A program made the translations under genes and the position numbers. The notes beneath the pieces were generated by a model. The model was given only the letters and a program-made list of their open reading frames with translations. It had not been told where the DNA came from and made no database searches. Shown here in pieces: positions 17,092 through 26,707 of a DNA stretch of 64,000 nucleotides; within the stretch, counting starts at the first letter, position 1; each line of letters opens with the position of its first letter. The DNA comes from Paenibacillus polymyxa (lineage in GTDB: Bacteria > Bacillota > Bacilli > Paenibacillales > Paenibacillaceae): contig NZ_JAGGNR010000005.1 of NCBI RefSeq assembly GCF_018614975.1, forward strand, positions 124,001-188,000, written 5' to 3'.

Positions 17092-18969
17092 ATGGGGAAT
17101 CGATCATCATTGTGGAAGCGCACATTACGTACAGCGGGAATATCCCTGCTGAGTTCCGCGTTACTGGTCACTTCGCTTGGCCTTGGCAACACGCCTGTAA
17201 CACATGCAGCGGGTGCAAGACAGATGGAATATCTCGATCGCGGCGTGGTGGCTGTGAAGACCGGGACAGGTGTGTTTGTCAGTTGGCGGCTTCTGGGAAT
17301 GGAAGGATCGAATGTATCGTTTAACGTATATCGAGATGGAACCAAGGTGAACGCTACGCCCATAACAAACAGCACCAACCTTCAGGATGCAAGCGGGACA
17401 AGCAGTTCCAAATACACGGTTCGCGCTGTCGTCAGTGGGACGGAGCAGGCTGCTTCAGCGGCAGCAAGCGTATGGGGCAATAACTATCTATCTGTACCGC
17501 TCAGTATACCCGCTGGTGGGACAACGCCCGATGGAGTAGCCTACACTTACAGTGCCAACGATGCCAGTGCAGGTGACCTGGATGGTGACGGGGAGTATGA
17601 ATTGATCGTGAAGTGGGACCCTTCCAACGCCAAGGATAACTCCCAGAGTGGTTATACCGGGGAAGTGTTTATCGATGCCTACAAATTAAACGGAACACGC
17701 CTCTGGCGTATTAGTCTGGGCAAAAATATCCGTGCCGGCGCTCACTACACCCAGTTCATGGTGTATGATCTCGACGGTGACGGCAAAGCCGAGGTTGCCA
17801 TGAAAACAGCCGATGGCACCAAGGATGGTACTGGCGTGGTCATCGGGGATGCAAGCAAGGATTACCGCAATTCCAGCGGTTATGTGTTGTCTGGTCCCGA
17901 ATTCCTGACGGTCTTCAATGGACAGACTGGCAAAGCGCTCTCCACGGTGAACTACGAACCAGCACGTGGCAATGTATCCAGTTGGGGAGACAACTACGGC
18001 AACCGGGTGGACCGATTCCTTGCTGCCATTGCTTACCTTGATGGAGAGCGGCCAAGTCTGGTGATGGCTCGCGGGTATTATACGCGCAGTGTGCTTGTGG
18101 CCTATAACTGGCGGAATGGACAGCTGACCAAACAATGGACATTTGATTCCAATACCTCCGGTAATTCGGGTTATGCTGGGCAGGGCAATCACAATTTGAG
18201 CGTAGCGGACGTGGATGGGGATGGGAAAGACGAGATCGTCTATGGTGCCATGGCGGTGGATGACAACGGCAAAGGATTGTACACGACAGGACTTCATCAT
18301 GGCGATGCCATGCATTTGAGCGACCTCGACCCGGATCGCCCTGGACTTGAGGTATTTCAGGTTCATGAGACACCGTCCAATGCCGGAGTGGAATTCCGGG
18401 ATGCAGGTACAGGCCAGTTAATCTGGGGAGTTAAAACAACAAAGGATATTGGACGCGGCATGGCGGCAGATATTGATCCAAGATATAAAGGCGCCGAAGT
18501 CTGGGCAGACGGTAGTCTGTACACAGCCAAAGGGCAGAAACTCGGGACAACCCTGCCGTCCTCCACGAATTTTGGCATCTGGTGGGATGGGGATCTGCTC
18601 CGTGAACTGCTGGACAGCAACCGAATCGACAAGTGGAATTATGCCAACAGCACAACGATGAACCTGCTCACCGCTTCCGGCGTATCTTCCAATAACGGAA
18701 CCAAGTCTACGCCGAATCTGCAGGCCGACCTGTTCGGGGACTGGAGAGAGGAAGTGGTATGGCGGACCAATGACAGTTCAGCGCTGCGGATCTATACCAC
18801 AACAGCAGTTACGGACAAACGCATCTATACGCTGATGCATGATCCGGTGTACCGTCTTGGCGTCGCTTGGCAAAATGTAGCTTACAATCAACCGCCACAC
18901 ACCGGCTTTTATCTGGGAGAAGGCATGAACACACCAACGGTACCCAATATCCGGTATGCGGGCAGATGA
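17092..18969 (+). CDS. Rhamnogalacturonan endolyase, PL11 family (YesW-like), secreted
   Basis: Cleaves the rhamnose-galacturonate backbone of pectin rhamnogalacturonan I by beta-elimination outside the cell. About 625 residues, the length of YesW. A signal peptide (RTAGISLLSSALLVTSLGLG) ends near THAAGA. The PL11 catalytic propeller shows repeated calcium loops DLDGDGEYELIVKWD, DLDGDGKAEVAMKTADG and DVDGDGKDEIVYGAM, with GLHHGDAMHLSD and WWDGDLLRELLD. ATG at 17092 follows a GGGGGG run at good spacing; an upstream ATG at 17008 would give an awkward extension before the signal peptide. No other pectin genes are adjacent, but an AraC sensor and solute-binding protein lie downstream. Confidence 0.93.
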   Translation: MGNRSSLWKRTLRTAGISLLSSALLVTSLGLGNTPVTHAAGARQMEYLDRGVVAVKTGTGVFVSWRLLGMEGSNVSFNVYRDGTKVNATPITNSTNLQDASGTSSSKYTVRAVVSGTEQAASAAASVWGNNYLSVPLSIPAGGTTPDGVAYTYSANDASAGDLDGDGEYELIVKWDPSNAKDNSQSGYTGEVFIDAYKLNGTRLWRISLGKNIRAGAHYTQFMVYDLDGDGKAEVAMKTADGTKDGTGVVIGDASKDYRNSSGYVLSGPEFLTVFNGQTGKALSTVNYEPARGNVSSWGDNYGNRVDRFLAAIAYLDGERPSLVMARGYYTRSVLVAYNWRNGQLTKQWTFDSNTSGNSGYAGQGNHNLSVADVDGDGKDEIVYGAMAVDDNGKGLYTTGLHHGDAMHLSDLDPDRPGLEVFQVHETPSNAGVEFRDAGTGQLIWGVKTTKDIGRGMAADIDPRYKGAEVWADGSLYTAKGQKLGTTLPSSTNFGIWWDGDLLRELLDSNRIDKWNYANSTTMNLLTASGVSSNNGTKSTPNLQADLFGDWREEVVWRTNDSSALRIYTTTAVTDKRIYTLMHDPVYRLGVAWQNVAYNQPPHTGFYLGEGMNTPTVPNIRYAGR

Positions 18970-19003
18970 GGAATGGACAAGGTGTGGCCGTCCAATTCCG
19001 TTT

Positions 19004-19180
19004 ATGTTTACAGTAGCCAGCGAAGCATGGGATTCGCTGAAGGGAACAACGGACGCTCCATGGGTCAAATGGTTGTTGATTGGACTGGCAAGCCTGGTAC
19101 TTACATGGCTGCTTATTTTGCCACTGGCCATTGTGCTCATGGAAGCGTTGAAGCAAGGCTGGGGTGTGTACATCGCGGAT
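19004..19180 (+). pseudogene. cysW: Remnant of sulfate ABC permease gene (cysW N-terminus)
   Basis: The frame from ATG 19004 reads FTVASEAWDSLKGTTDAPWV then KWLLIGLASLVLTWLLILPL and AIVLMEALKQGWGVYIA, the N-terminal membrane segment of CysW-type sulfate permeases. Similarity ends abruptly after WGVYIA, leaving about 58 of roughly 280 residues, and the frame then runs into unrelated sequence (DQMRVQRDREC). There is no ribosome-binding site. It lies between the lyase stop and the end of the convergent lipoprotein gene, so it looks like a deletion scar. Confidence 0.65.
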
Positions 19181-19217
19181 CAAATGCGAGTACAAAGGGA
19201 TAGAGAGTGCCGTGGCG

Positions 19218-20831
19218 TCAGGGATTATACCAATGATTCGCTTCAAGCAGCACCTGCTGCCCACCTGCATCCATGAATTCTTCCACAAAGGTATCGAAAT
19301 ACCCCACAGGTTGATCGCCAGTAATGATGGAGATGTACGCTCTGTCTCTCATGCGAATCAGCTCAGATGAATAATGAATCAGGGCAGGGGTTGCAACCTC
19401 CAGACGATTATAGATCCCATTCTCCGTCAACCCTGCAGATGCAGCCCACTTTTCACGGTTATCCGAGATTGTACCTGGAACCGTCATGCCGATACTTGAG
19501 CCGATCATATTCATATAATTCTCCATTCTGTTGTATGGGTAAAGTAAATGGAACGAGTTTGAATCAGTGCTCCAATTCCAGTGTTTTCCTGGAAGGCCAT
19601 ACTCCATTTTGATCTGCTCCTCCGGATCGGGGTTGGCACTTACATAATCGAGAATCTCCAAAATTTTCTTCAGTTTTCCCGGCTCCTTCGCAGCCTCAGC
19701 GCCTATAGCAATAAAATTCATCAGCAGATTATTCCCTTTTGAACCGCTATGCCCATCAGGACCAATAACAGGAGAACCAAATACAACCTCTGCAGTTGCG
19801 TTCTTCTGTAGCAGCTCATTAACATTGAACGAGGCCCCTACAGGGGTTTCTTGGCCATTTTCATTAAGGACACTGTAGTCTCCCTCTTGATTCCAATGAT
19901 AGTAGTTGCCCATCGAGGTCATCCCAATTTTTCCATTAATAAAAGCATGGGATAGATGTTTATATCCACCTTTATTTTCGCCGGTTATGAACTCAGGGTC
20001 GATAATCCCGTCCCGATACCACTTTTGCATATAAGTCAGGGCTTTTTTCATCTCAGGCTCCAAAGCGCCGATCACGAGTTGCTTGTTTTTTTCATTAAAA
20101 TACAGTTGCTCGGTGAAAACGGACTGTCCAAAAGCGCCAAAAACCACATTTAAGCCCTCTCTGGATAGGCCATACGTATCCTGTTTACCATTTCCGTCCG
20201 GATCACCTTTGGCAAAGGCATACATGACCGTTTCAAATTCATCCAATGTCTTCGGAACGTCCAGACCAAGCTGCTTAAGCCAGTCCTCTCGGTATACAAC
20301 AGGAGTTCGATAGATGTTGGTCTGATTAATGGACGGAATTCCATATAAGTTACCGTTTATTTTTCCATACTCCAGATAACGTGAATCATAATCGCGAATT
20401 CGCTGTACGATATTTGGCGCATATTGTTCAAGTACTTCCGGAGAAATTTCTGCTAACACGCCTTGCATTTGATACTTAAGCAGATCATGCGGTTGTCTGA
20501 TCCGGAACAGATCAGGTATTTTCCCTTGAGCAAGCTCCAGATCGAGCAGTTCCTCGTACCGCTTGTTCTCAAGATTCCACACCTCCAGATCGACAACAAA
20601 CCGATCCTCAATATATGCAATCATCTCCGCGTCTTCAGGAACAGGGATATTCTGATGCATGGTCCAAGATATCGTATACTGCGGTGCTGTATCCTTCTCA
20701 GCGCTTGCCAAATGGTCCTGCTGCTGAACTTGTGCTGTTTCTCTCCCTAGATAGGTACACCCACTTGTAAATACGAGAAGGAGAAGCATTGCGGAATATA
20801 GACATAGCTTTCTTGAAAGGTTGAGGTTCAT
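19218..20831 (-). CDS. Extracellular solute-binding lipoprotein (carbohydrate ABC transporter, LplA-like)
   Basis: A 537-residue substrate-binding protein anchored by a lipidated Cys (signal ending LLLLVFTSGC). The family pattern includes LELAQGKIPDLFRI, LYGIPSINQTNIYRTPVVYR, DWLKQLGLDVPKTLDEF and FAKGDPDGNGKQDTYGLS, which marks large family-1 oligosaccharide-binding proteins of Paenibacillus and relatives. AGGAAAGGAG precedes the start. No permease genes accompany it. The gene upstream on the same strand is a membrane AraC sensor of the type that normally controls such transporters. Likely ligand is a plant-polysaccharide fragment, given the neighbouring pectin lyase; that is inference. Confidence 0.9.
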   Translation of the reverse strand: MNLNLSRKLCLYSAMLLLLVFTSGCTYLGRETAQVQQQDHLASAEKDTAPQYTISWTMHQNIPVPEDAEMIAYIEDRFVVDLEVWNLENKRYEELLDLELAQGKIPDLFRIRQPHDLLKYQMQGVLAEISPEVLEQYAPNIVQRIRDYDSRYLEYGKINGNLYGIPSINQTNIYRTPVVYREDWLKQLGLDVPKTLDEFETVMYAFAKGDPDGNGKQDTYGLSREGLNVVFGAFGQSVFTEQLYFNEKNKQLVIGALEPEMKKALTYMQKWYRDGIIDPEFITGENKGGYKHLSHAFINGKIGMTSMGNYYHWNQEGDYSVLNENGQETPVGASFNVNELLQKNATAEVVFGSPVIGPDGHSGSKGNNLLMNFIAIGAEAAKEPGKLKKILEILDYVSANPDPEEQIKMEYGLPGKHWNWSTDSNSFHLLYPYNRMENYMNMIGSSIGMTVPGTISDNREKWAASAGLTENGIYNRLEVATPALIHYSSELIRMRDRAYISIITGDQPVGYFDTFVEEFMDAGGQQVLLEANHWYNP

Positions 20832-20971
20832 AGCAGCTCCTTTCCTAATTTTAAATTCTATATAGCTTCAATTTAACATTTACACAAAAACGGAGAGGAC
20901 AGAAAGAACCTGAAGAAGCGAAGCTAAAAGCTTTCTGAAAGAAAGCTGCATCGTAAGCATATGCTGCGCCT

Positions 20972-21024
20972 TTATTCCCGGATTTCCCCTTTTTAAAAAG
21001 GGATTAAAAGAAATCTGGGAATAA
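20972..21024. repeat. Long inverted repeat between AraC sensor and lipoprotein genes
   Basis: TTATTCCCGGATTTC (20972-20986) pairs with GAAATCTGGGAATAA (21010-21024), 14 of 15 as Watson-Crick and one wobble. The interior (CCCCTTTTTAAAAAGGG) is itself palindromic. No U-tract follows on the minus strand, so it may act as a processing or stabilising stem in the 250-base intergenic region rather than a terminator. Confidence 0.6.
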
Positions 21025-21082
21025 CAGCGATCGGAAGGTTGTTCTGTCATCGGAGTGTCCGTGTAAATATTCCTATTTGACC

Positions 21083-23404
21083 CTATATAGATCTCTGTTC
21101 CATTAAACTGCGCATGAAGTTTTTTGGTGTACAGCCGTGAATTTCTTTGAACTTCTTAATGAAATAAGCAGGGGTACGGTAACCGACCGTACTTGCGACC
21201 TGCTCAACCGTGATTTCACGTTGTGTCATGAGTTCCCGTGCGCGTTCCATTCTCTGATTCGTAACATATTCGGAATAAACAATCCCGGTTTCTTCCTTGA
21301 AAAGTTTACTGAGATATTTAGGGCTGATGAATACTTGCTCTGAGATATGATCCAGTGTAAGATCGCCCGATAAGTGCTCGTGAATATAGGCTTTGACAGC
21401 CGAGATGGTATCCACACTTCGTACCTCACTTCGCTTCTCCATATGCATCACAAATTCGGTCACGAGATGAATCATCCATTCCGAATAGCGGTTGATATTG
21501 TAGAACAATGAAAATTGCTTGTACAAATTCAATGAACTCGCCTCGGCAGGTTGCAGTCGCATCTGATGAATACACTCAGCGTAAATAGATACCGTTTTTA
21601 ATAAGATGATACGACTGTATTCGGCTGAATAGGGGCCTTCCCTTATTGTCGCGACCAATTCCTGAATGGCCTGAACCGTGCCTTGCACATCCCGAGCCTG
21701 CAATTTCTTTTCAAAGTTTACGAGGTATGACTCCGGAACTTCCAAAGTGCTGGCTTCCCTGTTCAGAAGATTAAGATCCTGAATGGCAGACTTCTCGGGA
21801 AAGAAGTAGCTGTATCGAATCAGGGTATTCGCCTGATGATAGCTTGTGTGAATCTTCGTGAAGTGTTCTACCCATCCGCCTAACGATAGTACAAATTCCA
21901 GACCAAATCTGCTGCTCGCCTCAGCGTGAATAAAGTCTACAATGTGATCAGAGAGAGGTTCCTCAGGTTGATTGGTACAGATGATTACGGCTATTTTGTG
22001 ATCCTGCAATTCCTCTGCCAGCAGTTGAGTTCCATCCATTTCTGCGATCTCCAGTTGCCGGATCATCGTATACAACGTATGCTGCAAATGTCGTGGCTGC
22101 AGATCCTTCCACTGCTCATTGACGGGGTCAATGACGATGCAACGGAAGCGAGTGTAGGCCATCGAAATATGAATAGATTGCAGTTGCTCCGTAAGCTCCT
22201 CCGGTGTAAATCGATTATTTAACATATTAAGCATAATACTATGCTTAATCATTCTGTGATTGGCCTGTAAGGTTTCTTCAAGACTATCAACTTTGTTGGA
22301 CAGACTGTTAAACGTTGTATCGATGAACCGGTATTCGTCCTGCTTTAGGCTGGTTGGGCTATCCATCCGGCTCTTGATGTTATTCAGGATTCGCTTAAGA
22401 GGACTATAGTTGGCCGTGGTAAAAATGGACGACATCGCGATCCCAACTGCAACAGCCAGCAAGCCAAGAAGAATCGAAACTTCTTTCAAGCTATCCAACT
22501 TATAATAGAAGCTTTCATTAGGTGTGGTTGTGTAGATTCTCCATGCATTTCCTTTAAATTGATCTTGGGTAACGACATGCGAGTTATAGTTAAATACAGG
22601 CGTGAAGCTCTCATCTGATGAATGAAAGGTGAGCAGCGACTGTGTTAGATTCTCCTCCGTGGAGCTGCCTAGCAACGTTTTGTCCGCGGCAGATATGACG
22701 GTTCCGTCCTGATCGATGATTAATGTATTCGCATAGTCAGCAGGTAGCATATTTTTAATGATCTGACTGATCGCTGATTCTTTGATATCAATCGCAATCA
22801 TGGCCTTACTGTCTTGTCCAGACGATTGAAACGGGTAACTATGGACATAGGAAATTAGAGGACTCATGTTGCTCTGTTCCCGTGATTCGATATAAGCATC
22901 CTGAGGCACCATGCGAGTCTTCATCCATAAGGAGCTTTCTGGAGTCTCTTTCATCGCAGCAATCCAATCCGTCTTATGATCCATACTCGAAGGCGTGTCC
23001 TCATAGAGCATCAGTCCATATACAGATGAGACGATGAAGTGGTTCTTCGTATCGTACACATGAATAGCTTCAATGAGATCGGAATAATTTTGCACCATAT
23101 TTTTGAGGAACTGTTCGATGTCCAGGATTTTGCTATGGTTTCCTTTTAAGCTATCTAAATCGATACTTGCGGCGTTACCGAGTGCCAGGGACAGATAGAC
23201 CTGATTCACCTTCTGGATCACAGAGCTTTCAATATAATTGACAGTACTTTTCAGCGAAAGTTGATTATTGATTCGGATCTCTTTGCTGTATTGATGGGAG
23301 AAGAAGAGGTATAGAATGGAGCCGAAAAGAAGCGCAATGACAAGAACGACAGCAAGGTAGGAAAGAACCATCTTGGATCTCACAGACTGAAATGGCTTAA
23401 GCAT
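21083..23404 (-). CDS. Membrane-bound AraC-family sensor-regulator
   Basis: A 773-residue one-component regulator common in Paenibacillus. It has an N-terminal membrane helix (MVLSYLAVVLVIALLFGSIL), an extracytoplasmic Cache-like sensor to about residue 290, a second helix (VSILLGLLAVAVGIAMSSIF), a long cytoplasmic linker and a C-terminal double HTH (LTLDHISEQVFISPKYLSKL, VEQVASTVGYRTPAYFIKKF, CTPKNFMRSL). Preceded by AAGGGGG. It probably senses a sugar outside or a partner binding protein and controls the downstream solute-binding gene, possibly also the lyase at 17092. A cre-like site sits in its upstream region. Confidence 0.9.
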   Translation of the reverse strand: MLKPFQSVRSKMVLSYLAVVLVIALLFGSILYLFFSHQYSKEIRINNQLSLKSTVNYIESSVIQKVNQVYLSLALGNAASIDLDSLKGNHSKILDIEQFLKNMVQNYSDLIEAIHVYDTKNHFIVSSVYGLMLYEDTPSSMDHKTDWIAAMKETPESSLWMKTRMVPQDAYIESREQSNMSPLISYVHSYPFQSSGQDSKAMIAIDIKESAISQIIKNMLPADYANTLIIDQDGTVISAADKTLLGSSTEENLTQSLLTFHSSDESFTPVFNYNSHVVTQDQFKGNAWRIYTTTPNESFYYKLDSLKEVSILLGLLAVAVGIAMSSIFTTANYSPLKRILNNIKSRMDSPTSLKQDEYRFIDTTFNSLSNKVDSLEETLQANHRMIKHSIMLNMLNNRFTPEELTEQLQSIHISMAYTRFRCIVIDPVNEQWKDLQPRHLQHTLYTMIRQLEIAEMDGTQLLAEELQDHKIAVIICTNQPEEPLSDHIVDFIHAEASSRFGLEFVLSLGGWVEHFTKIHTSYHQANTLIRYSYFFPEKSAIQDLNLLNREASTLEVPESYLVNFEKKLQARDVQGTVQAIQELVATIREGPYSAEYSRIILLKTVSIYAECIHQMRLQPAEASSLNLYKQFSLFYNINRYSEWMIHLVTEFVMHMEKRSEVRSVDTISAVKAYIHEHLSGDLTLDHISEQVFISPKYLSKLFKEETGIVYSEYVTNQRMERARELMTQREITVEQVASTVGYRTPAYFIKKFKEIHGCTPKNFMRSLMEQRSI

Positions 23405-23524
23405 TCTTTTTCCCCCTTCGTTTCTCGTGTCTAAACAACTTCATCATTATATAGCAGGCCGAGGACTAGAAATCATGTTGATCGAAATTTAACAAACTCC
23501 ATCTCCACATTTTACACTATTTTA

Positions 23525-23538
23525 ATAAAGCGTTTACA
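23525..23538. promoter_or_regulatory. cre-like catabolite repression site
   Basis: On the minus strand TGTAAACGCTTTAT matches the Bacillus cre consensus except for the terminal CA. It lies in the 354-base divergent region between the AraC sensor and the SLH-phosphatase gene, about 120 bases before the sensor's start. Apart from AT-rich promoter-like sequence (TATAAT at 23550-23555) I see no gene in this gap. Confidence 0.4.
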
Positions 23539-23758
23539 TAAAAGGATATTATAATTAACGAAAGTAGTATCTCCTCTATTTTTTGAGGGCAGAAAATCAT
23601 CGGAACGTACGATTTTGATATAAAACGGAATTTGTTCTATAGATGCGAAATGCTCCCTAATGCTAAAGTAACGGCAGATCAGACATCTGTATAGAGACTT
23701 TCTTACTCATTTGCTGACGCAGAAGCAAAAAATAATTTACCATAATGGGAGCGTGTAT

Positions 23759-26479
23759 TTGCAAGCCATGAGAAAACCACTTAAAAAGTCACTGGCACTA
23801 CTTCTAATGTTGTCTATGGTAGGTCCGACGTTTGCAGAGAAGAGTTTTGCAGCCGATCAGAAGATTCAGTTCTCTGATATTAAGGGACACTGGGCGGAAG
23901 CAAACATTCAAGCTTGGGGCGATGAAGGATTGATTCGAGGCTATCTGGATCGTTCATTCAAACCGAACACGTATATTACCAGAGCAGAATTTATGAATTT
24001 GGTAAACGGTGCTTTTGGATATTCCGGACAAGCTAAAATTACCTTTAACGATGTGTCTGCGAGTGCATGGTATTACGAAGCAATTTCTATTGCAAATGCG
24101 AATGGATATATAGATGGATACACCGATGGCACCATGAAGCCACAAGATCCGATTACACGTCAGGAAGCAGCTAAAGTGATTGCCGGTATTCTAAATTTGG
24201 AATTGAATGAAACAGCAGCGAATGTCTTTAGCGATTCATCGTCTATTGCAGCTTGGAGCAAGGGAGCTGTAGGTGGAGCGGCAGCAGCGAAAATTATCGC
24301 TGGTTATGCAGATGGAAGCTTCAAACCGCTTAATTCAATTACTCGTGCCGAAGCCGTGTCTGCGCTCGTTAAGGCGGTGGAAACAGATGCTACTACAGCT
24401 GCCAAACCAGCTAAGCCAAAAGGAACCGCATCCGTACTGAATGTTAATCCCCCAGCAGATGAAGCTCGTTTATCTGCCGTGAAGCACGGAGCCAATGCCG
24501 GAGACGACACCTTGAAAAATATTGCGGAAACCAATCCGTTCATTGATATTTTGGACGGTTTTGATCAAGTATGGTCCATGAACCAAGCGGACTGGAGAGA
24601 TGGAACAGCGGCAACCAAAATTGGAGCTGACGGAAAAAATGCAAAGTATGGAGATGGACCGTCCCCATATTATGACGGCTTTAAGAATGATCCAACCGTA
24701 GCCGTCGCTGATCAGAAAACATATGCAAATGAAGAGATCCGAGACAAAGCGACTTGGGAAGCCAATATCCAATATGTAGAAAAGGTCACGCAAAACCGCA
24801 CGGCTGAAGAGGCTTTGGCAGCGTACTATGATGACCAAAGAGATAAGATCTATAGCGTGATGGAGGGCTTGGGTCCGTTGGCTAACACGTATGTAGATAT
24901 TATCAAGCCAAAGACAAACGTTGAACGAACGGTGGACGAGATGAATGTGGTATTGACCGAGGAAACAGTGGAAGATGAAAGCCAAGGTATTGGAGATTGG
25001 GAAGCAAAGACGGAACTTTCAGACTTGATCTCTTTAGTTGATCTGGTTCGATTCAAAATTCCTGCCTCATCTAATCCCTCTAAGTATTTCTACTCTTCCC
25101 CTAGACCGTGGAGAATGAATTCCAATGGAGAAGTGAAAGAGGTGGTTGACAGCAAAGGACTGCCTGTGTGGGCAACCTTGGGCGAAGGTGAGAAAAAAGA
25201 AGTACCTTTGGCTTCAGGCGGCACCAAATCAACTGGCGAAAAACATTACCAGCAATACGAAACCAACGTTAAGCTTATTCCTGCATTAAGTTATGTCAAA
25301 CGAATCGCTGAAGATGGAAGAGGAAAAGATGGCGGATTTCCGAGCGGACATACAAGCGCAGCCTACTTATCCGTATTTCCTTTGGCATACGCTACGCCAG
25401 AACGATTCGCTGAATTGTTAACGAGAGCAGCTCAGCTGGGTGAGAATCGCATCGTAGCAGGGATGCACTCACCACTTGATGTTATAGGAGGCAGAATACA
25501 ATCCACAGCCATGGCTGCATATGCACTTAATCAGGCTGATAACAGAGAAGTGTTAGAGAAGGGCTATGAGAATGCAGGAGAAGTATTTGGAGCTGCAGCC
25601 AAGGATAAAAAGTTGAGTCTGTATGAGTATGCACACACCGTAACAGAGGATTACACGTTCAAGAGTGCTTACGATGAACGCAAATGGGAAGATCATGATG
25701 CCAATAAAGCCTTCTATAGAGAAAAGATGACGTATGGTCTGCCACAAACGGGAACCAAAGGTTTGGCTCCAGTTGTACCGCAAGGAGCAGAAGCCCTGTT
25801 AGAAACACGTCAACCGTATTTAACAGATGAACAACGCAGACAAGTATTGTATACAACATCCATTGACTCTGGATATCCTGTACTGGATGAATCCAAGGGC
25901 TGGGGTAGAATTGATCTGGTGACGGCTGCGGATGGATACGGGGCATTCTTGAACAATGTAACTGTGGATATGGACGCTTCCAAAGGGCGCTTCAATGCAG
26001 AAGACTGGTGGAGAAATGATATCACCGGTAATGGAATGCTCACGAAAAAGGGAACAGGAACTCTTACATTGACGGGAAAAAATAGCTACACTGGCGGAAC
26101 CTTACTGCAAGCAGGAACGCTGGTAGCCGAATCTGCAACGGCTTTTGGTACAGGTGATCTGTATGTAGAAAATGGAACAGTTGTTGTGAATGTCGATGGA
26201 GCACTCAACTTAAATAGAAACTTTACCATGGATAATGGTACGTTGGAATTGGTCATGGATGATGACAGCAGTCAGCTGAATGTCGGCAGAAAGCTCTATA
26301 TTGATGGAGGAAGTCTCAATCTGGACTTGTCCAACTATAAAATCGAAGGTTCCAAAGATATTACGTTAATCACGGCGAATGGAATTACAGGTGAGTTCGA
26401 CAGTGTAACGGCAGATGGTTATGACGTGACTGTCACGTACGAAAAGGGCCGCGTCATTGCACATGTTGTAGCCAAATAA
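23759..26479 (+). CDS. SLH-anchored PAP2/class A acid phosphatase with autotransporter-type beta-strand repeat
   Basis: A cell-wall protein of about 906 residues. Domains in order: signal peptide (SLALLLMLSMVGPTFA); three SLH modules to about residue 200 (FSDIKGHWAEANIQAWGDEG, FNDVSASAWYYEAISIAN, third with NSITRAEAVSALV); a PAP2-type phosphatase (SSPRPWRM, GGFPSGHTSAAY, GENRIVAGMHSPLDVIGGR, matching the KxxxxxxRP/PSGH/SRxxxxxHxxxD order); and a C-terminal segment GTGTLTLTGKNSYTGGTLLQ typical of the passenger-associated transport repeat of Gram-negative autotransporters. TTG at 23759 has GGGAG seven bases upstream; ATG at 23768 is the alternative. Substrate unknown. Confidence 0.85.
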   Translation: MQAMRKPLKKSLALLLMLSMVGPTFAEKSFAADQKIQFSDIKGHWAEANIQAWGDEGLIRGYLDRSFKPNTYITRAEFMNLVNGAFGYSGQAKITFNDVSASAWYYEAISIANANGYIDGYTDGTMKPQDPITRQEAAKVIAGILNLELNETAANVFSDSSSIAAWSKGAVGGAAAAKIIAGYADGSFKPLNSITRAEAVSALVKAVETDATTAAKPAKPKGTASVLNVNPPADEARLSAVKHGANAGDDTLKNIAETNPFIDILDGFDQVWSMNQADWRDGTAATKIGADGKNAKYGDGPSPYYDGFKNDPTVAVADQKTYANEEIRDKATWEANIQYVEKVTQNRTAEEALAAYYDDQRDKIYSVMEGLGPLANTYVDIIKPKTNVERTVDEMNVVLTEETVEDESQGIGDWEAKTELSDLISLVDLVRFKIPASSNPSKYFYSSPRPWRMNSNGEVKEVVDSKGLPVWATLGEGEKKEVPLASGGTKSTGEKHYQQYETNVKLIPALSYVKRIAEDGRGKDGGFPSGHTSAAYLSVFPLAYATPERFAELLTRAAQLGENRIVAGMHSPLDVIGGRIQSTAMAAYALNQADNREVLEKGYENAGEVFGAAAKDKKLSLYEYAHTVTEDYTFKSAYDERKWEDHDANKAFYREKMTYGLPQTGTKGLAPVVPQGAEALLETRQPYLTDEQRRQVLYTTSIDSGYPVLDESKGWGRIDLVTAADGYGAFLNNVTVDMDASKGRFNAEDWWRNDITGNGMLTKKGTGTLTLTGKNSYTGGTLLQAGTLVAESATAFGTGDLYVENGTVVVNVDGALNLNRNFTMDNGTLELVMDDDSSQLNVGRKLYIDGGSLNLDLSNYKIEGSKDITLITANGITGEFDSVTADGYDVTVTYEKGRVIAHVVAK

Positions 26480-26587
26480 GTGACGCAATTATCCGTTATG
26501 TAAAGTGAACTGAAGAATGTTACACATGCAACTTCAATGACAGAATAACATTCCGATCATTCTTCGCAATACAAGAGTAGTATATAG

Positions 26588-26626
26588 AAAAGGGCCGAAA
26601 CTACAACGTAGTTTCAGCCCTTTTTT
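26588..26626. terminator. Bidirectional terminator
   Basis: AAAAGGGCCGAAACTAC pairs with GTAGTTTCAGCCCTTTT around AAC, with T-runs on both strands. It separates the SLH-phosphatase gene from the convergent gene at 26708. Confidence 0.88.
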
Positions 26627-26707
26627 ACGTGACTAAGAGACACGCAAGATATAGTTAATGAAAGTCCAGCCATCTAAGTTCAATAATATGGAGGGGCCAA
26701 GCATAAG

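Noticed and set aside
18973..19203. A 76-residue plus-strand ORF after the lyase
   Set aside because: It is out of frame with the CysW-like segment, which explains the region better; the product has no recognisable feature.
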